Source of the DNA: Luzula sylvatica
Lineage: Eukaryota; Streptophyta; Magnoliopsida; Poales; Juncaceae
DNA: 64,000 nucleotides
Direction: 5' to 3'
Assembly: GCA_946800325.1 (NCBI GenBank)
Contig: OX326960.1
Location: 9,770,893-9,834,892 of the forward strand
Both the position numbers and the translations under genes were made by a program. The first letter of the stretch is position 1, and every line of letters begins with the position of its first letter. The notes beneath the pieces were generated by a model, which made no database searches, was not told where the DNA came from, and worked only from the letters and a program-made list of their open reading frames with translations. Positions 10,061 to 20,480 of this stretch are shown here, piece after piece.

Positions 10061-11480
10061 AATTGTTCGTTTATCATATATCCTTAAGGAAACTAAAGGG
10101 TATTAGTTCTAACGTCCCGATGAAAATGAGATTTTCGTGGCTCGAAGAGATGCCTTCTTGGAGGAGGACTGGATGCGCACAAGTTTGGAACTTGATGTTG
10201 TTTATCTCTATACGGGCTAGTGGGAGTAGAATAAATCTCGAAAGAGTTCGAGATCTGAAAATGAACATTGTACCGATGAAAGTTGACATGGCTTCATCAA
10301 GAATTGATGAACGCAAGTCACACAAAGGAATTTTTCGTAGATCAAGTAGGCTATATCATAAGCCGATAAATACGGATTTATCGTGGCTAATGATGATAGA
10401 TCGAAATCATATGATGATTCGATATCCTACAAGGATGCTATGAAAAGTAACGACTCCACATGACATGATGTCATGAAATCTGAGATTCGATCCGTGTAAA
10501 TTATCAAGTTTAGACTCGTGAAATGTGAATGGGTTTTCAAGGCGAAGAACCTACATGGATAGGAATTTTCATATATGCAAAGCGAGGCTCGTAGCGAAGA
10601 GTTTCAACAATTTCATAGTCGGATTATGAAGAAACATTTTCGCATGTTGCCATGCTTTCACATTCTTGAAATTCTGCTTGCCATGGTCGCGTATTATGAC
10701 TATGTGATGTGGCAAAATGGATGTCAAAACCGAATATCTTAACAGAAATTTTATGAAAATATGTGTTCTTGACACAACCTTATGGTTTTGTCGATTCATA
10801 AGAATTGGGGATAGGATATGCACGCTTTAACAATCCATATGATGGATTAGAGAAAGCTTCTCAGAATTGGAATATTCATTTTGACGAAGTTATAAACTGT
10901 TATAACATTGTCGGAACGAATGGAAACTTTGTGTACGCATGAAGGTTAGTGGGAGCCGCGTTATATTTCTTGTAACGACAAAGGATTTAGGCGAGACCGC
11001 TTATGAATTAAGCGTGAAGATCTATAGGATAGATCTAAGAAGTTCCTCGTTCTATATTATAGCTCGTATATCGACATATTGTTGAAAATGGTTTTCAACA
11101 AATAACTCCTTGGCGGAGTTAAATCGAAATGCGAATGGCAGAATTTTAACGGCTTGATGTGAGACATCAAGCAGAAAAAAAATAAAATTTCCATGATATA
11201 TATGTGGTTGTACGTCGTCCATATGAAGCGTCTAATTTACCGTCAATAAAATCCAAGGGAATCACACGAGTTTGAATGTAATACGATTACACGAGTCTAA
11301 CTCATGTGTGTGTGAATCATACACAATATATGCATAATAGTTATGTACCACGAGTTTGTGTGTAATGTGATTACACGAGTCTAAACTCAAGTGTATGTGT
11401 ATAATGGTTATACGGATATATACATAATGGTTATGCATATCTAAACCCATTGGGATTTGTATTAATAGCGGTGATGTTTA
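10061..11480 (+). pseudogene. pol: copia reverse transcriptase remnant, catalytic block missing
   Basis: The frame at 10063-10443 contains RRSSRLYHKPI, matching the RRSGR motif that precedes copia reverse transcriptase. Around 10500-10560 CEWVFKAKNLHG-like text and around 10712-10800 MDVKTEYLN and TQPYGFVDS-like text follow in changing frames. Near 10945-10990 a VSGSRVIFL-like phrase runs directly into KDLGETAYELS-like text. In intact copia proteins roughly 30 residues including the YVDD catalytic motif lie between these, so that block seems deleted. The element cannot encode active enzyme. Confidence 0.7.
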
Positions 11481-11773
11481 TCCTTCAATACTTTGAGAAA
11501 GAATTCAGGATTTTATTTTATCTGTAATGGTGTGGAGGATGTGTTGGTCATAAAGAGTTATAACAACGCCAGTTTCCAAATATTTAGCACGTCCAAATAT
11601 GTAGCACGACTTTCGATCACAAAGTGTGAACATGTTTTGTTTAAACAAAAACACGGTTATGTGGAAAGGTTCCACATGACCAATAGTTTATGATTCTATT
11701 TACGGATGCGAGTATATTGCGATTATTAATCGCCAAAAGAAGCGGTATGGATCATGGATACATGACCAAACTC
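11481..11773 (+). pseudogene. pol: copia RNase H remnant
   Basis: Around 11491-11575 the frame reads LRKNSGFYFICNGVEDVLV then IKSYNNASFQ, recognisable as the copia RNase H phrase normally written YTDASFQ. Another frame around 11640-11750 gives weaker similarity to the SWKSSKQ...EAEYIA stretch. The coding remnant stops where the palindromic satellite starts, so the 3' end and 3' LTR are gone. Confidence 0.65.
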
Positions 11774-11975
11774 GAGTTGTGTTTTTGGCGAGATTTACAA
11801 ATCCCGCCAATTGTGTTTTAGGCGGGATTTAAATCCCGCCAATTGTATTTTTGGCGGGATTTGTAATTGTCTTTTCGGCGAGATTTACAAATCCCGCCAA
11901 AATGTCTTTTTGGCGGGATTTACAAATCCCATTTTGGCAGGATTTACAAATCCCGCCAATTGTTTTTTTGGTGGT
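11774..11975. repeat. 34-bp palindromic satellite, block 3 (left of E4)
   Basis: Five to six diverged units with AATTGTGTTTTT-type spacers and TTACAA centres. The target-site duplication of the inserted E4 element shows that this block was once contiguous with the block starting at 39199. Confidence 0.9.
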
Positions 11976-11980
11976 ATATA
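11976..11980. other. target-site duplication of E4, left copy
   Basis: ATATA immediately precedes the LTR start TGATGTGAGG. The identical ATATA follows the other LTR end at 39191-39195. Confidence 0.85.
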
Positions 11981-12391
11981 TGATGTGAGGCAAATAAGAC
12001 ACAAATTTAATGCTTAATTTGAGGATTCTAGCCCTTGTGAAGAACAATTATATATACTTTATTAATCATATTTGAGATAACATGAATAATTCTTCACTAA
12101 GTGTGTTTTATTGCTTAATCACAGAAATTAGAAGGAATTTCTGGGAATTTGGAGAGTGTAGTTGTCTCCAACACATCAAGAGGAGTGAAAACGATATATT
12201 ATACCGATATATTCGGTACATGAATGAGACGGGAGGCAAACAATTATCATGATAGAAACTTACACAAAAGTCTACACGAAAACCACTCAATCCTTAGCCC
12301 TTATCCTTCCCACCTACCTTTGGTGGAAATTACCTCATTACCCTCAATCCTCTCCACCAACTCGTGGCCAATAAGAAGACTCCGGGAGTGC

Positions 12392-12399
12392 TATAAATA
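12392..12399 (+). promoter_or_regulatory. TATA box of E4 5' LTR
   Basis: TATAAATA lies 20 bp downstream of a GGCCAATAAG CCAAT-like element (about 12367) and 60 bp upstream of the CT tract. The same layout recurs in the 3' LTR (TATA at 37979). Confidence 0.7.
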
Positions 12400-12448
12400 A
12401 GACCAAAAGGGACACGAGTTTGGGTACGCTCTTTTACCCTTTTTTTGC

Positions 12449-12451
<3 letters not shown>

Positions 12452-12499
<48 letters not shown>
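12452..12499 (+). repeat. (CT)n microsatellite in E4 5' LTR
   Basis: Pure CT run just downstream of the inferred transcription start. The counterpart in the 3' LTR is at about 38034-38086. Confidence 0.95.
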
Positions 12500-12501
<2 letters not shown>

Positions 12502-13212
12502 GCAAGTCCAAGAAACTTTCAAGAACACGCAAGAATTGCAAAATCAAACGATAATTCTCTAAGATCAATCACCGAATAGAAGCTCACTTCATTCGGTGAA
12601 TTGGTCTACACTTCGACGAAGATCGAGTTGTGGGGGTTTGGTTGGAGCTTCCTTCATCCGAATCCGCGCAAGCAAGGAGTCGAGCTTACTCTAAATTGAT
12701 CGGGAGCTTCCTTCCAATTAATCCCTTGCAAATCTCGAGTTCACTCAACCGGTACGGAGCTCACTTCGATTGGCGAGTGGATTGGTACGAAAGGAACGAG
12801 TTGTGCGAGCTGTCTAGCTCACTAGCATCTCAAAGCAACGAGGAAGGCATCCAAGACGAGACTCGAAGCTCACTTCATCTCTCTAGGTGTTTTCTTTCCT
12901 TTTTAGTAATGGACTACCACTTTCGTTGTAACGGAACTTACTCCGTTGTAACATACCTTCATATCAACCCTTTCGTTAACAATTGCCCTAACCTCCGTTG
13001 TAACGGACTGTATGTCCGTTGTAACGGACTACCTTCTATGATTCCTCCTTATTATTTCTTGTCTAATTTTGATTAAATCTTTGACGCAATTGCTCCCCGT
13101 GGAATGAATCTATACATTTGCCACTATACAAACATAGATTATAAATTTTGTTGATTGTTCGGGGTTTTAACACAACGACATATTAAAACACGCCAAAAGC
13201 CCACAAATCAAA

Positions 13213-13230
13213 TGGCGCCGCTGCCGGGGA
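13213..13230 (+). other. E4 primer-binding site
   Basis: TGGCGCCGCTGCCGGGGA, two bases after the LTR end, matches the conserved primer-binding site seen in many plant Athila/Tat elements. The identical sequence occurs in the A complex (25381-25398, minus) and in E6 (55303-55320, minus). Confidence 0.85.
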
Positions 13231-13324
13231 GCGGTGTTTAATTCAATATTTTAGATCGAAATTCAAGATTTAAATTCGTAAATTTGTTTACTCACTTCGT
13301 TGTTTCTTTTGTGACAATCTAGGT
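13231..13324 (+). mobile_element. E4 leader, left part
   Basis: Untranslated leader after the primer-binding site, ending GTGACAATCTAGGT. The sequence resumes at 27077 with CAATCTAGGTGAAGG and then the gag start codon, showing that the A/B complex was inserted here. Confidence 0.8.
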
Positions 13325-13328
13325 CATT

Positions 13329-14453
13329 TGATGAGCGGGTTTTTGGCTTGTTTAATATGTCGTTGTGGTAAAACCCCGAACAATCAACAAAATTTGTAAT
13401 CTAAGTTTGTACTGTGGCAAATGTATAGATTCGTTCCACGGGGAGCAATTGCGTCAAAATTTGGATCAAAATGGACTAGAAATAACAAAGAAAATTCACA
13501 AAAGATAGTCCGTTACAACGGAATTGAGTTCCGTTACAACGGACATTAGGGTTATGTCTAACGTAGGGATTGATATGAACGTCCGTTACAACGGAGAAAA
13601 TTCCGTTATAACGGAAAGAGGTAGTCCGTTATAACGGATAGGAGTAGCGTTATAACGGATTGGTTGATCCGTTACAACGAACCTAGATGTCCGTTACAAC
13701 GCACTAGTATGACTGCCCTTGAGTATTATTCCTCACAAGTCCGTTACAACGGACATGAAAGTGCGTTACAACGGAGTACCAACAGACTGAAAGTTACGTA
13801 CAAACCGAAATGTCCGTTACAACGCAAGTTGGGTTCCGTTACAACGGAACTTGTTCTGGATTTCGAAAGTGTAATTTGAATTGAGGATTGAATTGAAGGT
13901 TTGTTTTGAGATTGAACCAAGGGAGATTTTAACTAAATTCAAGGCAGTAATTAAGAGCAAAAGATCAAGTAAAAACACCAACAAAGATTTGATTCAAGTA
14001 AACAAGAACTAAAGATTCATTAAACCGAGAATTCTTTACACAAATCCAATTCGAATTTAAACTACAAGAATTACAAGAAAGGAAAGAAAACACCTAGAGA
14101 GATGAAGTGAGCTCTGAGTCTCGTCTTGGATGCCTTCCTTGTTGTTTTGAGATGCTAGTGAGCTAGACAACTCGCACAACACGTTCCTTTCGTACCAATC
14201 CACCCGCCAATAGAAGAGAGCTTCGTACCGGTTGAGTGAACTCGAGATTTGCAAGAAATCCTATTGGAAGAAAGCTTCCAAGTGGAATAGAGTAAGCTTG
14301 ACTCCTTGCTTGCGCGGATTCGGATGAAGAAAGCTCCACCTCAATCCTTGCAACTCGATCTTCGTGGAAGTGTAAACCAATTCACCGAATGAAGTGTAAA
14401 CCAATCGTTCGTATTTGCAATTCTTGCGTGTTCTTGAAGGTTCTTGGACTTGC

Positions 14454-14552
<99 letters not shown>

Positions 14553-15011
14553 GGCATAAAAGAGCGTACCAAACTCGTGGCCCTTGTGGTCATATTTATA
14601 GCACTCATGGAGTCTTCTTATTGGTCACGAGTTGGTGGAGAGGATTGGGGGTAAGGAGGCCATTCCCACCAAAGGTAGGTGGGCAGGATAAGGGCTAAGG
14701 ATTGAGTGATTTTCGTGTAGACTTTTGTGTAAGTTTGTATCATGATAATTGTTTGCCTCCCGTCTTATTCATGTACCGAATGTATCGGTATAATATATCA
14801 TTTTCACTCCTCTTGACGTGTTGGAGACAACTACACTCTCCAAATTCCCAGAAATTCCTTCTAATTCCTGTGATTAAGCAATAAAACACACTTAGTGAAG
14901 AAATATTCATGTTATCTCAAATATGATTAATAAAGTATATAGAATTGTTCTTCACAAGGGCTAAAATCCCCAATTTAAGCATTAAATTTTTGCCTTATTT
15001 GCCTCACATCA
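13329..15011 (-). mobile_element. 3' LTR of element A
   Basis: On the minus strand it starts TGATGTGAGGC (15011) and ends CCCGCTCATCA (13329). It is followed internally by the polypurine tract at 15012-15026. It contains an array of CCGTT-NN-AACGG motifs (13508-13852), a GA run (14457-14549) and a TATA box just beyond. It closely matches 25401-27076 apart from small indels and the microsatellite length. Confidence 0.85.
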
Positions 15012-15026
15012 AATACCCCCACACTT
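15012..15026 (-). other. 3' polypurine tract of element A
   Basis: Minus strand AAGTGTGGGGGTATT directly abuts the LTR start TGATGTGAGG. This primes plus-strand synthesis in this family. The same tract abuts LTR B, E5 and E6, and E4 has AAGTATGGGGGTATT. Confidence 0.85.
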
Positions 15027-16328
15027 AAATCCTTGATCGTCCTCGATCAATTGGAATATAAAAGTCAATCATAAGAGAGAATTGCATAAGATTTTGTTGA
15101 AGTTATATTGTTGGTTCAAAAACTAATTTCACAAAGCAAATTGGGGTACTCTCATTTCATCATGATTACTAATATTGAGAGAAATATAGTTTGATCAAAT
15201 GTAGAATCTATTTCAATAAATTTCACAAATTCGAAGAGTTTAATAGAGCAAATGATCTCAACCGAAAAAGATGATTAAACACCATCATTCAATTCTTTTC
15301 ACTCCACAATTCACAAGGATCTTCATGAAAAAGTATTAATGAAAACCATTTTTTCCGTTTTGCAAAAATCGTTTCTTAAATGTAAATTGTCACTTTTAAA
15401 CCGTTCGGTACGTTAGTACTTGGTTCATCTTCGATTTCTACTAAATTTTCCCAATTTGCGCTCGAATTTTTGAACTCCTTTTCTTTCCTTTTTTATTCTT
15501 TTAATTTCTTTTCTTTTTCTTTTCTTCTTTTAATTTCTTTTCTTTTTGTTCGTTGTTGCTTTCGATGGTCTCCATGTTTGTCCTTTGGGATAACAAGTGG
15601 TCATGACTCACACCACTCATTACTTAGTAAAACCCCATGGATCCGTGCAATCTTTAGACAACAAGTGGTCATGACTCACACCACTCATTACTTAATCAAT
15701 CGCACGGACTCGACAATCGAAAGCGCTTTAATTTGAGATTGTAGAAAACTTTTTCGCATCGACTCTTGATCATGACTCACACCAAGAACCGGCTACTTTG
15801 GTTTACTACGACTCATGCACCCCTTTAGCCAACAAGTGGTCATGACTCACACCACTCATTACTTAATCACGGTGCATGAGCTCATCGAATCAAGCCTTGA
15901 GCGCAAATTGGATCCTGTTAGTGTAATTTCGAATCCCCATGAACGGTCGGATCCTTTAAGTGCAAATGGTCAAATTTTAAGATTCAAGCAAAACTTACTA
16001 AATTGGTTCAAACAAAACTATTTAGAAATTCCAAGTTCAAAATGGGTTTATTTATTGAAAATGGTGTGTCATGTAAAACGAGGATCGATCAAATTGTCAA
16101 AAACTCGTTAATTTGTGAAAATATTGATTAGGGCTTGAATCCCTGAAAGAATCTCTTAAAGATTTCAACCATAATTCTTCAAATATTATGTAAAATTAGA
16201 ATTTTGAGAGTAGAAATGGTGGTTCGGTGAAAATTCGTTTAAAAACCAACAATTTTAATTCAATGAAGTGGAGAAAAATCTTTTTATGCATTTATTGCTT
16301 GACATATTTATTATTGATGCTCAGGGTT
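15027..16328 (-). mobile_element. 3' non-coding internal fragment of element A
   Basis: About 1.3 kb parallel to 18019-19310. It contains the GATCGAGGACGATCAAGG region next to the polypurine tract, a T/C-rich stretch (15478-15550), and repeats of GTGGTCATGACTCACACCAC near 15597, 15665 and 15836 with a partial copy at 15770. It ends abruptly at GATGCTCAGG, where LTR B starts. No ORF of note. Confidence 0.75.
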
Positions 16329-18003
16329 TGATGAACGGGTTTTGTGGGTATTTATTATGTCGTTGTGGTAAAACCCCGAACAATCAACAAAATTTGTAAT
16401 CTAAGTTTGTACAGTGGCAAATGTATAGATTCGTTCCACGGGGAGCAATTGCGTCAAAATTTGGATCAAAATGGATGAGAAATAACGAAGAAAATTCACA
16501 GAAGATAGTCCGTTACAACGGACATATGGTCCGTTATAACGGACATTAGGGTTATGTCTAACGTGAGATTGAAATGAAAGTCCGTTACAACGGAGACTAG
16601 TCCGTTATAACGGAATGAGATAGTCCGTTATAACGGATAGGAGTAGCGTTATAACGGACTGGTTGATCCGTTACAACGTACTTGTATGTCCGTTACAACG
16701 CACTAGTATGAGTGATATTGAATGCTTTTCCTTGCTGGTCCGTTACAACGAAAATAAAGTGCGTTACAACGGAGTACCAACAGACTGAAAGTCAGGTACA
16801 AACCGAATGGTCCGTTACAACGCAATTTAGGTTCCGTTACAACGGAACTAGTTCTGGTTTTCGAAATTGTAATTTGAATTGAGGATTGAATTTGAGGGTT
16901 GATTGAGATTGAATTAAGGGAGATTTAAACTAAGTTTAAGGCAGAAATTGAGAGCAAAAGATCAAGTAAAAGAACAAGTTTAGAACAAAGATTCAATTCA
17001 AACAAGGAATTCTCTTTAACACAACTAAATCCACAAACAACAAGAACTACAAGAATTAGAAAGAGTACACCTAAAAGATGAAGCAAGTAGCTCGATGTGT
17101 CTTCCTTTGTCTTCTATGCCTTTGCACCGAATGGTCAATTCTCCGAGTCGTGGTCGTTCGTTTGGTTGGTACCGAAAAGAAGAGACACTCGAGTCGTGGA
17201 TTCCTCAAGAAAGATCACCAAAAGGAGAAGCTCCTAGTCATGGTTAATGCCTTCTTCAAGCTCCAAAAGAGGGTTCTTCCGAGTCTCGGTTTGAACACAA
17301 CTTCACAACGCCAAAGAGAGAAATATCCCGAGTCACGGTTAACTCTTGAATCACCGAAAAAGGAAGGAGATCCTTGGTCACGGTTGAGTCTTGAGAGAGG
17401 ATGATTCGCCGAAAAAGGAAGGAATTCCTTGGTCACGGTTAATCTCCTTGGCAAATCACTTGGTTCTTGTAGGGTTCTTGAAGTTCTTGAAGGATCTTGG
17501 AGTGTTTAGAGAGAGAGCGAGAGAGAGAGATGGGGCAGAAAAAAGGTTAAAAAGAACGTGCCAAACTCGTGGCCCTTGTGGTCATATTTATAGCACTCAT
17601 GGAGTCTTCTTATTGGCCACGAGTTGGTGGAGAGGATTGGGGGTAAGGAGGTAATTCCCACCAAAGGTAGGTGGGCAGGATAAGGGATAAGGATTGAGTG
17701 GTTTTCGTGTAGACTTTTGTGTAAGTTTTTATCATGATAATTATTTGCCTCCCGTCTCATTCATTAACCGAATATATCGGTGTAATATATCGTTTTCACT
17801 CCTCTTGACGTGTTGGAGACAACTACACTCTCCAAATTCCCAGAAATTCCTTCTAATTCCTGTGATTAAGCAATAAAACACACTTAGTGAAGAAATATTC
17901 ATGTTATCTCAAATATGATTAATAAAGTATATAGAATTGCTCTTCACAAGGGCTAAAATCCCTAAATTAAGCATCAAATTTGTGCCTTATTTGCCTCACA
18001 TCA
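16329..18003 (-). mobile_element. LTR B (inner LTR, different subfamily)
   Basis: On the minus strand it starts TGATGTGAGGC (18003) and ends CCCGTTCATCA (16329). The outer parts match LTR A, but 17140-17460 carries a different module. This module has spaced variants of CACCRAAARGAG...GAGTCACGG, shared with the E6 LTRs. The GA tract is short (about 17510-17530). A CCGTT-NN-AACGG array lies at 16508-16848. It is followed by its own polypurine tract at 18004-18018. Confidence 0.82.
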
Positions 18004-18018
18004 AATACCCCCACACTT
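18004..18018 (-). other. 3' polypurine tract next to LTR B
   Basis: Minus strand AAGTGTGGGGGTATT abutting the LTR start at 18003. Confidence 0.85.
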
Positions 18019-19375
18019 AAATCCTTGATCGTCCTCGATCAATTGGAATATAAAAGTCAAGCATAAGAGAGAATTGCATAAGATTTTGTTGAAATTATAT
18101 TGTTGGTTCGAAAACTAATTTCACAAGGCAAATTGGTTTACTCTAATTTCATAATGACTACAAATATTTAGAAAGATATAGGTTGATCACATATAAAATC
18201 TACTTTAATAAATTGCACAAATTCGAAGAGTTACTAGAGCAAATGATCTCAACCGAAAAAGATGATTAAACACCATCATTCAATTCTTTTCACTCCACAA
18301 TTCACAAGGATCTTCATGAAAAAGTATTAATGAAAACCAATTTTTCCGTTTTGCAAAAATCGTTTCTTAAGTGTAAATTGTCACTTTTAAACCGTTCGGT
18401 ACGTTAGTACTTGGTTCATCTTCGATTTCTACTAAATTTTCCCAATTTGCGCTCGAATTTTGAACTCTTTTTCTTTCCTTTTTATTCTTTTTATTTTTCT
18501 TCTCTTTTATTCTTTTAATTTCTTTTCTTTTGTTCGTTATTGCTTTCGATGGTCCCCATGTGTGTCCTTTGGGATAACAAGTGGTCATGACTCACACCAC
18601 TCATTACTTAGTAAAACCCCATGGATCCGTGCAATCTTTAGCCAACAAGTGGTCATGACTCACACCACTCATTACTTAATCAATCGCACGGACTCGACAA
18701 TCGAAAGCGCTTTAATCCGAGATTGTAGAAAACTTTTTCGCATCGACTCTTGATCATGACTCACACCAAGAACCGGCTACTTTGGTTTACTACGACTCAT
18801 GCACCCCTTTAGCCAACAAGTGGTCATGACTCACACCACTCATTACTTAATGAAGGTGCATGAGCTCATCAAATCAAGCTTTGAGCGCAAATTGGTTCTC
18901 ATTAGTGTAATTTCGAATTCCCATGAACGGTCGGATCCTTTAAAGTGTAAATTGTCAAATTTTAGATTTAAGAAAAACTTACTAAATTGGTTCAAATAAA
19001 ACTTTTTAGAAATTCCAAGTTCAAAATGGGTTCATTTATTGAAAATGGTGTGTCATGTAAATCGAGGATCGATCAAATTGTCAAAAACTCATTAATTTGT
19101 GAAAAATATTGATTTAGGGTTTGAATCCCCGAAAGAATCTCTTAAAGATTTCAACCATACTTCTTCAATTATTATGTAAAATTAGGGTTTAGAGAGTAGA
19201 AATGGTGGTTTGGTGAAAATTCGTTTAAAAACCAACAATTTTAATTCAATGAAGTGGAGAAAAATCTTTCTATGCATTTATTGCTTGACTTATTTATTCT
19301 TGATGCTCAGGTTCAAAAAATAATGTTAAATGTTCGAAAATTTCAATTAATAGAGAAAACTTGCCAGAAACTATT

Positions 19376-19770
19376 CCGTTACAATGCAGTTAATGTCCGT
19401 TACAACGGACATTGAGGTCCGTTACAACGTACTAACTGCGTTATAACGGAGAACTAGCCGTAGCTTATTTTGAAAATTCTGAGTACGTCCGTTGCAACGG
19501 ACATTGAGGTCCGTTACAACGGACATAGTTCTGGCAATTTTTGGGTATTTACCGTTGCAACGCAATTTACTGTGTTTTTTCATGTCCGTTGCAACGCTAT
19601 TTTTGGTCCGTTGTAACGCAATTTTATTCCGTCGTAACGGAGTACTAGCCGTAGAATGAGAATTGAATTTAGAGGGCTCTCCGTTACAACGCAATACCCT
19701 TCCGTTACAACGGAACTCTTGGCGCCAGTCAAATTTTTAAATTTCTGTATAGTCCGTTACAACGGACATT
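19376..19770. repeat. CCGTT-NN-AACGG palindrome array in the A/B 3' region
   Basis: Around fifteen full or half copies of the 12-bp palindrome with AC, AT, GT or GC at the centre, separated by unrelated 10-40-bp spacers. The corresponding array in E4 is at 35795-36190. Confidence 0.85.
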
Positions 19771-19869
19771 GAGGTTCGTTATAACGGAATAGCTGGCCAT
19801 ATCAAAAAATTTCAATTTTCCCTGATTTTTTAAATTTTTAATTGGGCTCATACGGGTCAAAGATTGTAT

Positions 19870-19886
19870 GTTACCCCCCACACTTA
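19870..19886 (-). other. internal (second) polypurine tract
   Basis: Minus strand AAGTGTGGGGGGTAA about 1.9 kb upstream of the LTR-adjacent tract. It is preceded by TTGAGGACAAGTAATATCT. Equivalent tracts exist in E4 (35693-35712), E6 (53879-53893) and E7, always in the same context. Confidence 0.65.
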
Positions 19887-20049
19887 GATATTACTTGTCC
19901 TCAAGTATAAAAAATCGAAAATTTCAAAAAGAGGGATAATAGAGAGATACAACCTTTGATGCGTGGGCGTGCCTCCCTCGCTAGCGCTCTTGTTTAACGT
20001 CTTGAGCTCGACTTGGCCGAGCTCATCATTGTTGATTAACACGTTCGAA

Positions 20050-20480
20050 TCATTGCTCGTCCATCCAACTTTTGTCGAAATCGGTGAAGAAGTGTTTGAG
20101 TCGATGGCCATTCACCTTGAAGACTTTACTCGTTTCATGGCTTCGTATTTCGATTACTCCATATGGGTTAACACTTGTCATGGTGAACGGGCCAATCCAT
20201 CGAGATTTCAATTTCCCGGGAAAAAGCTTGAGACGGGAATTGAAAAGTAGCACTCTTTCTCCAACACAAAACTCCTTCTTTTTTATCAATCTATCATGAA
20301 AAGCCTTTGCCTTTGCCTTGCATAAATTGGAATTGTCGTATGCATTTTGTCGAAGCTCCTCTAGCTCGAGCAATTGGAATTTTCGAGCCAACGCGTCTTT
20401 TGGGTAATCGAGGGAGAGTTGTTTAATTTTGTCGAAACTCCTTCGGGAATTTTCGAGCAATTGAAAAGTACCACTTTTTC
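20050..20480 (-). pseudogene. pol: integrase C-terminal segment of A/B pol, out of frame
   Basis: The frame ending at 20050 reads through [20 protein letters not shown], a KAKAFHDRLIKKKEF helix, then GERVLLFNSRLKLFPGKL and SRWIGPF, the usual C-terminal integrase region of plant gypsy elements. It is offset from the upstream pol frame. The joining point near 20470-20480 lacks about 60 codons expected between the [11 protein letters not shown] phrase and LDYPKD. A deletion with frameshift therefore separates it from the catalytic domain. It ends DKSWMDEQ before the stop at 20050. Confidence 0.85.

Larger units (their letters stand above)
11981..13210 (+). mobile_element. E4 5' LTR
   Basis: Starts TGATGTGAGGC and ends ...CACAAATCA, two bases before the primer-binding site. 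U3 contains a TATA box at 12392, followed by a CT microsatellite at 12452-12499. At 1230 bp it is about 390 bp shorter than the 3' LTR. The missing part corresponds to roughly 38485-38880, and the break is near 12906, where CTTTCCTTTTTAGTAATGG joins sequence that is far apart in the 3' LTR. This removed most of the CCGTT-NN-AACGG array from the 5' LTR. Confidence 0.88.
18019..20049 (-). mobile_element. 3' non-coding region of the A/B internal sequence
   Basis: About 2 kb between the pol stop and LTR B. From the LTR side it holds a T/C-rich tract, GTGGTCATGACTCACACCAC repeats (18580-18850), plain AT-rich sequence (18850-19370), a CCGTT-NN-AACGG motif array (19376-19770) and a second polypurine tract (19870-19886). 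Athila-type elements often carry an envelope-like ORF here, but none is visible on either strand. Confidence 0.75.

Noticed and set aside
12630..13076. 148-codon ORF in E4 5' LTR and its relative at 38217-38546
   Set aside because: It lies in the LTR leader, its downstream part depends on a deletion junction, and similar frames in LTR A are broken. No sign of selection on protein.
14261..14698. ORFs with RERERE or SLSLSL runs at GA/CT microsatellites (also 26452-26719, 52087-52287, 59464-59684)
   Set aside because: Translated dinucleotide repeats.
18004..20049. Envelope-like ORF expected in some Athila elements
   Set aside because: No frame of useful length, transmembrane segment or signal peptide could be found in this region, nor in the E4 or E6 equivalents.
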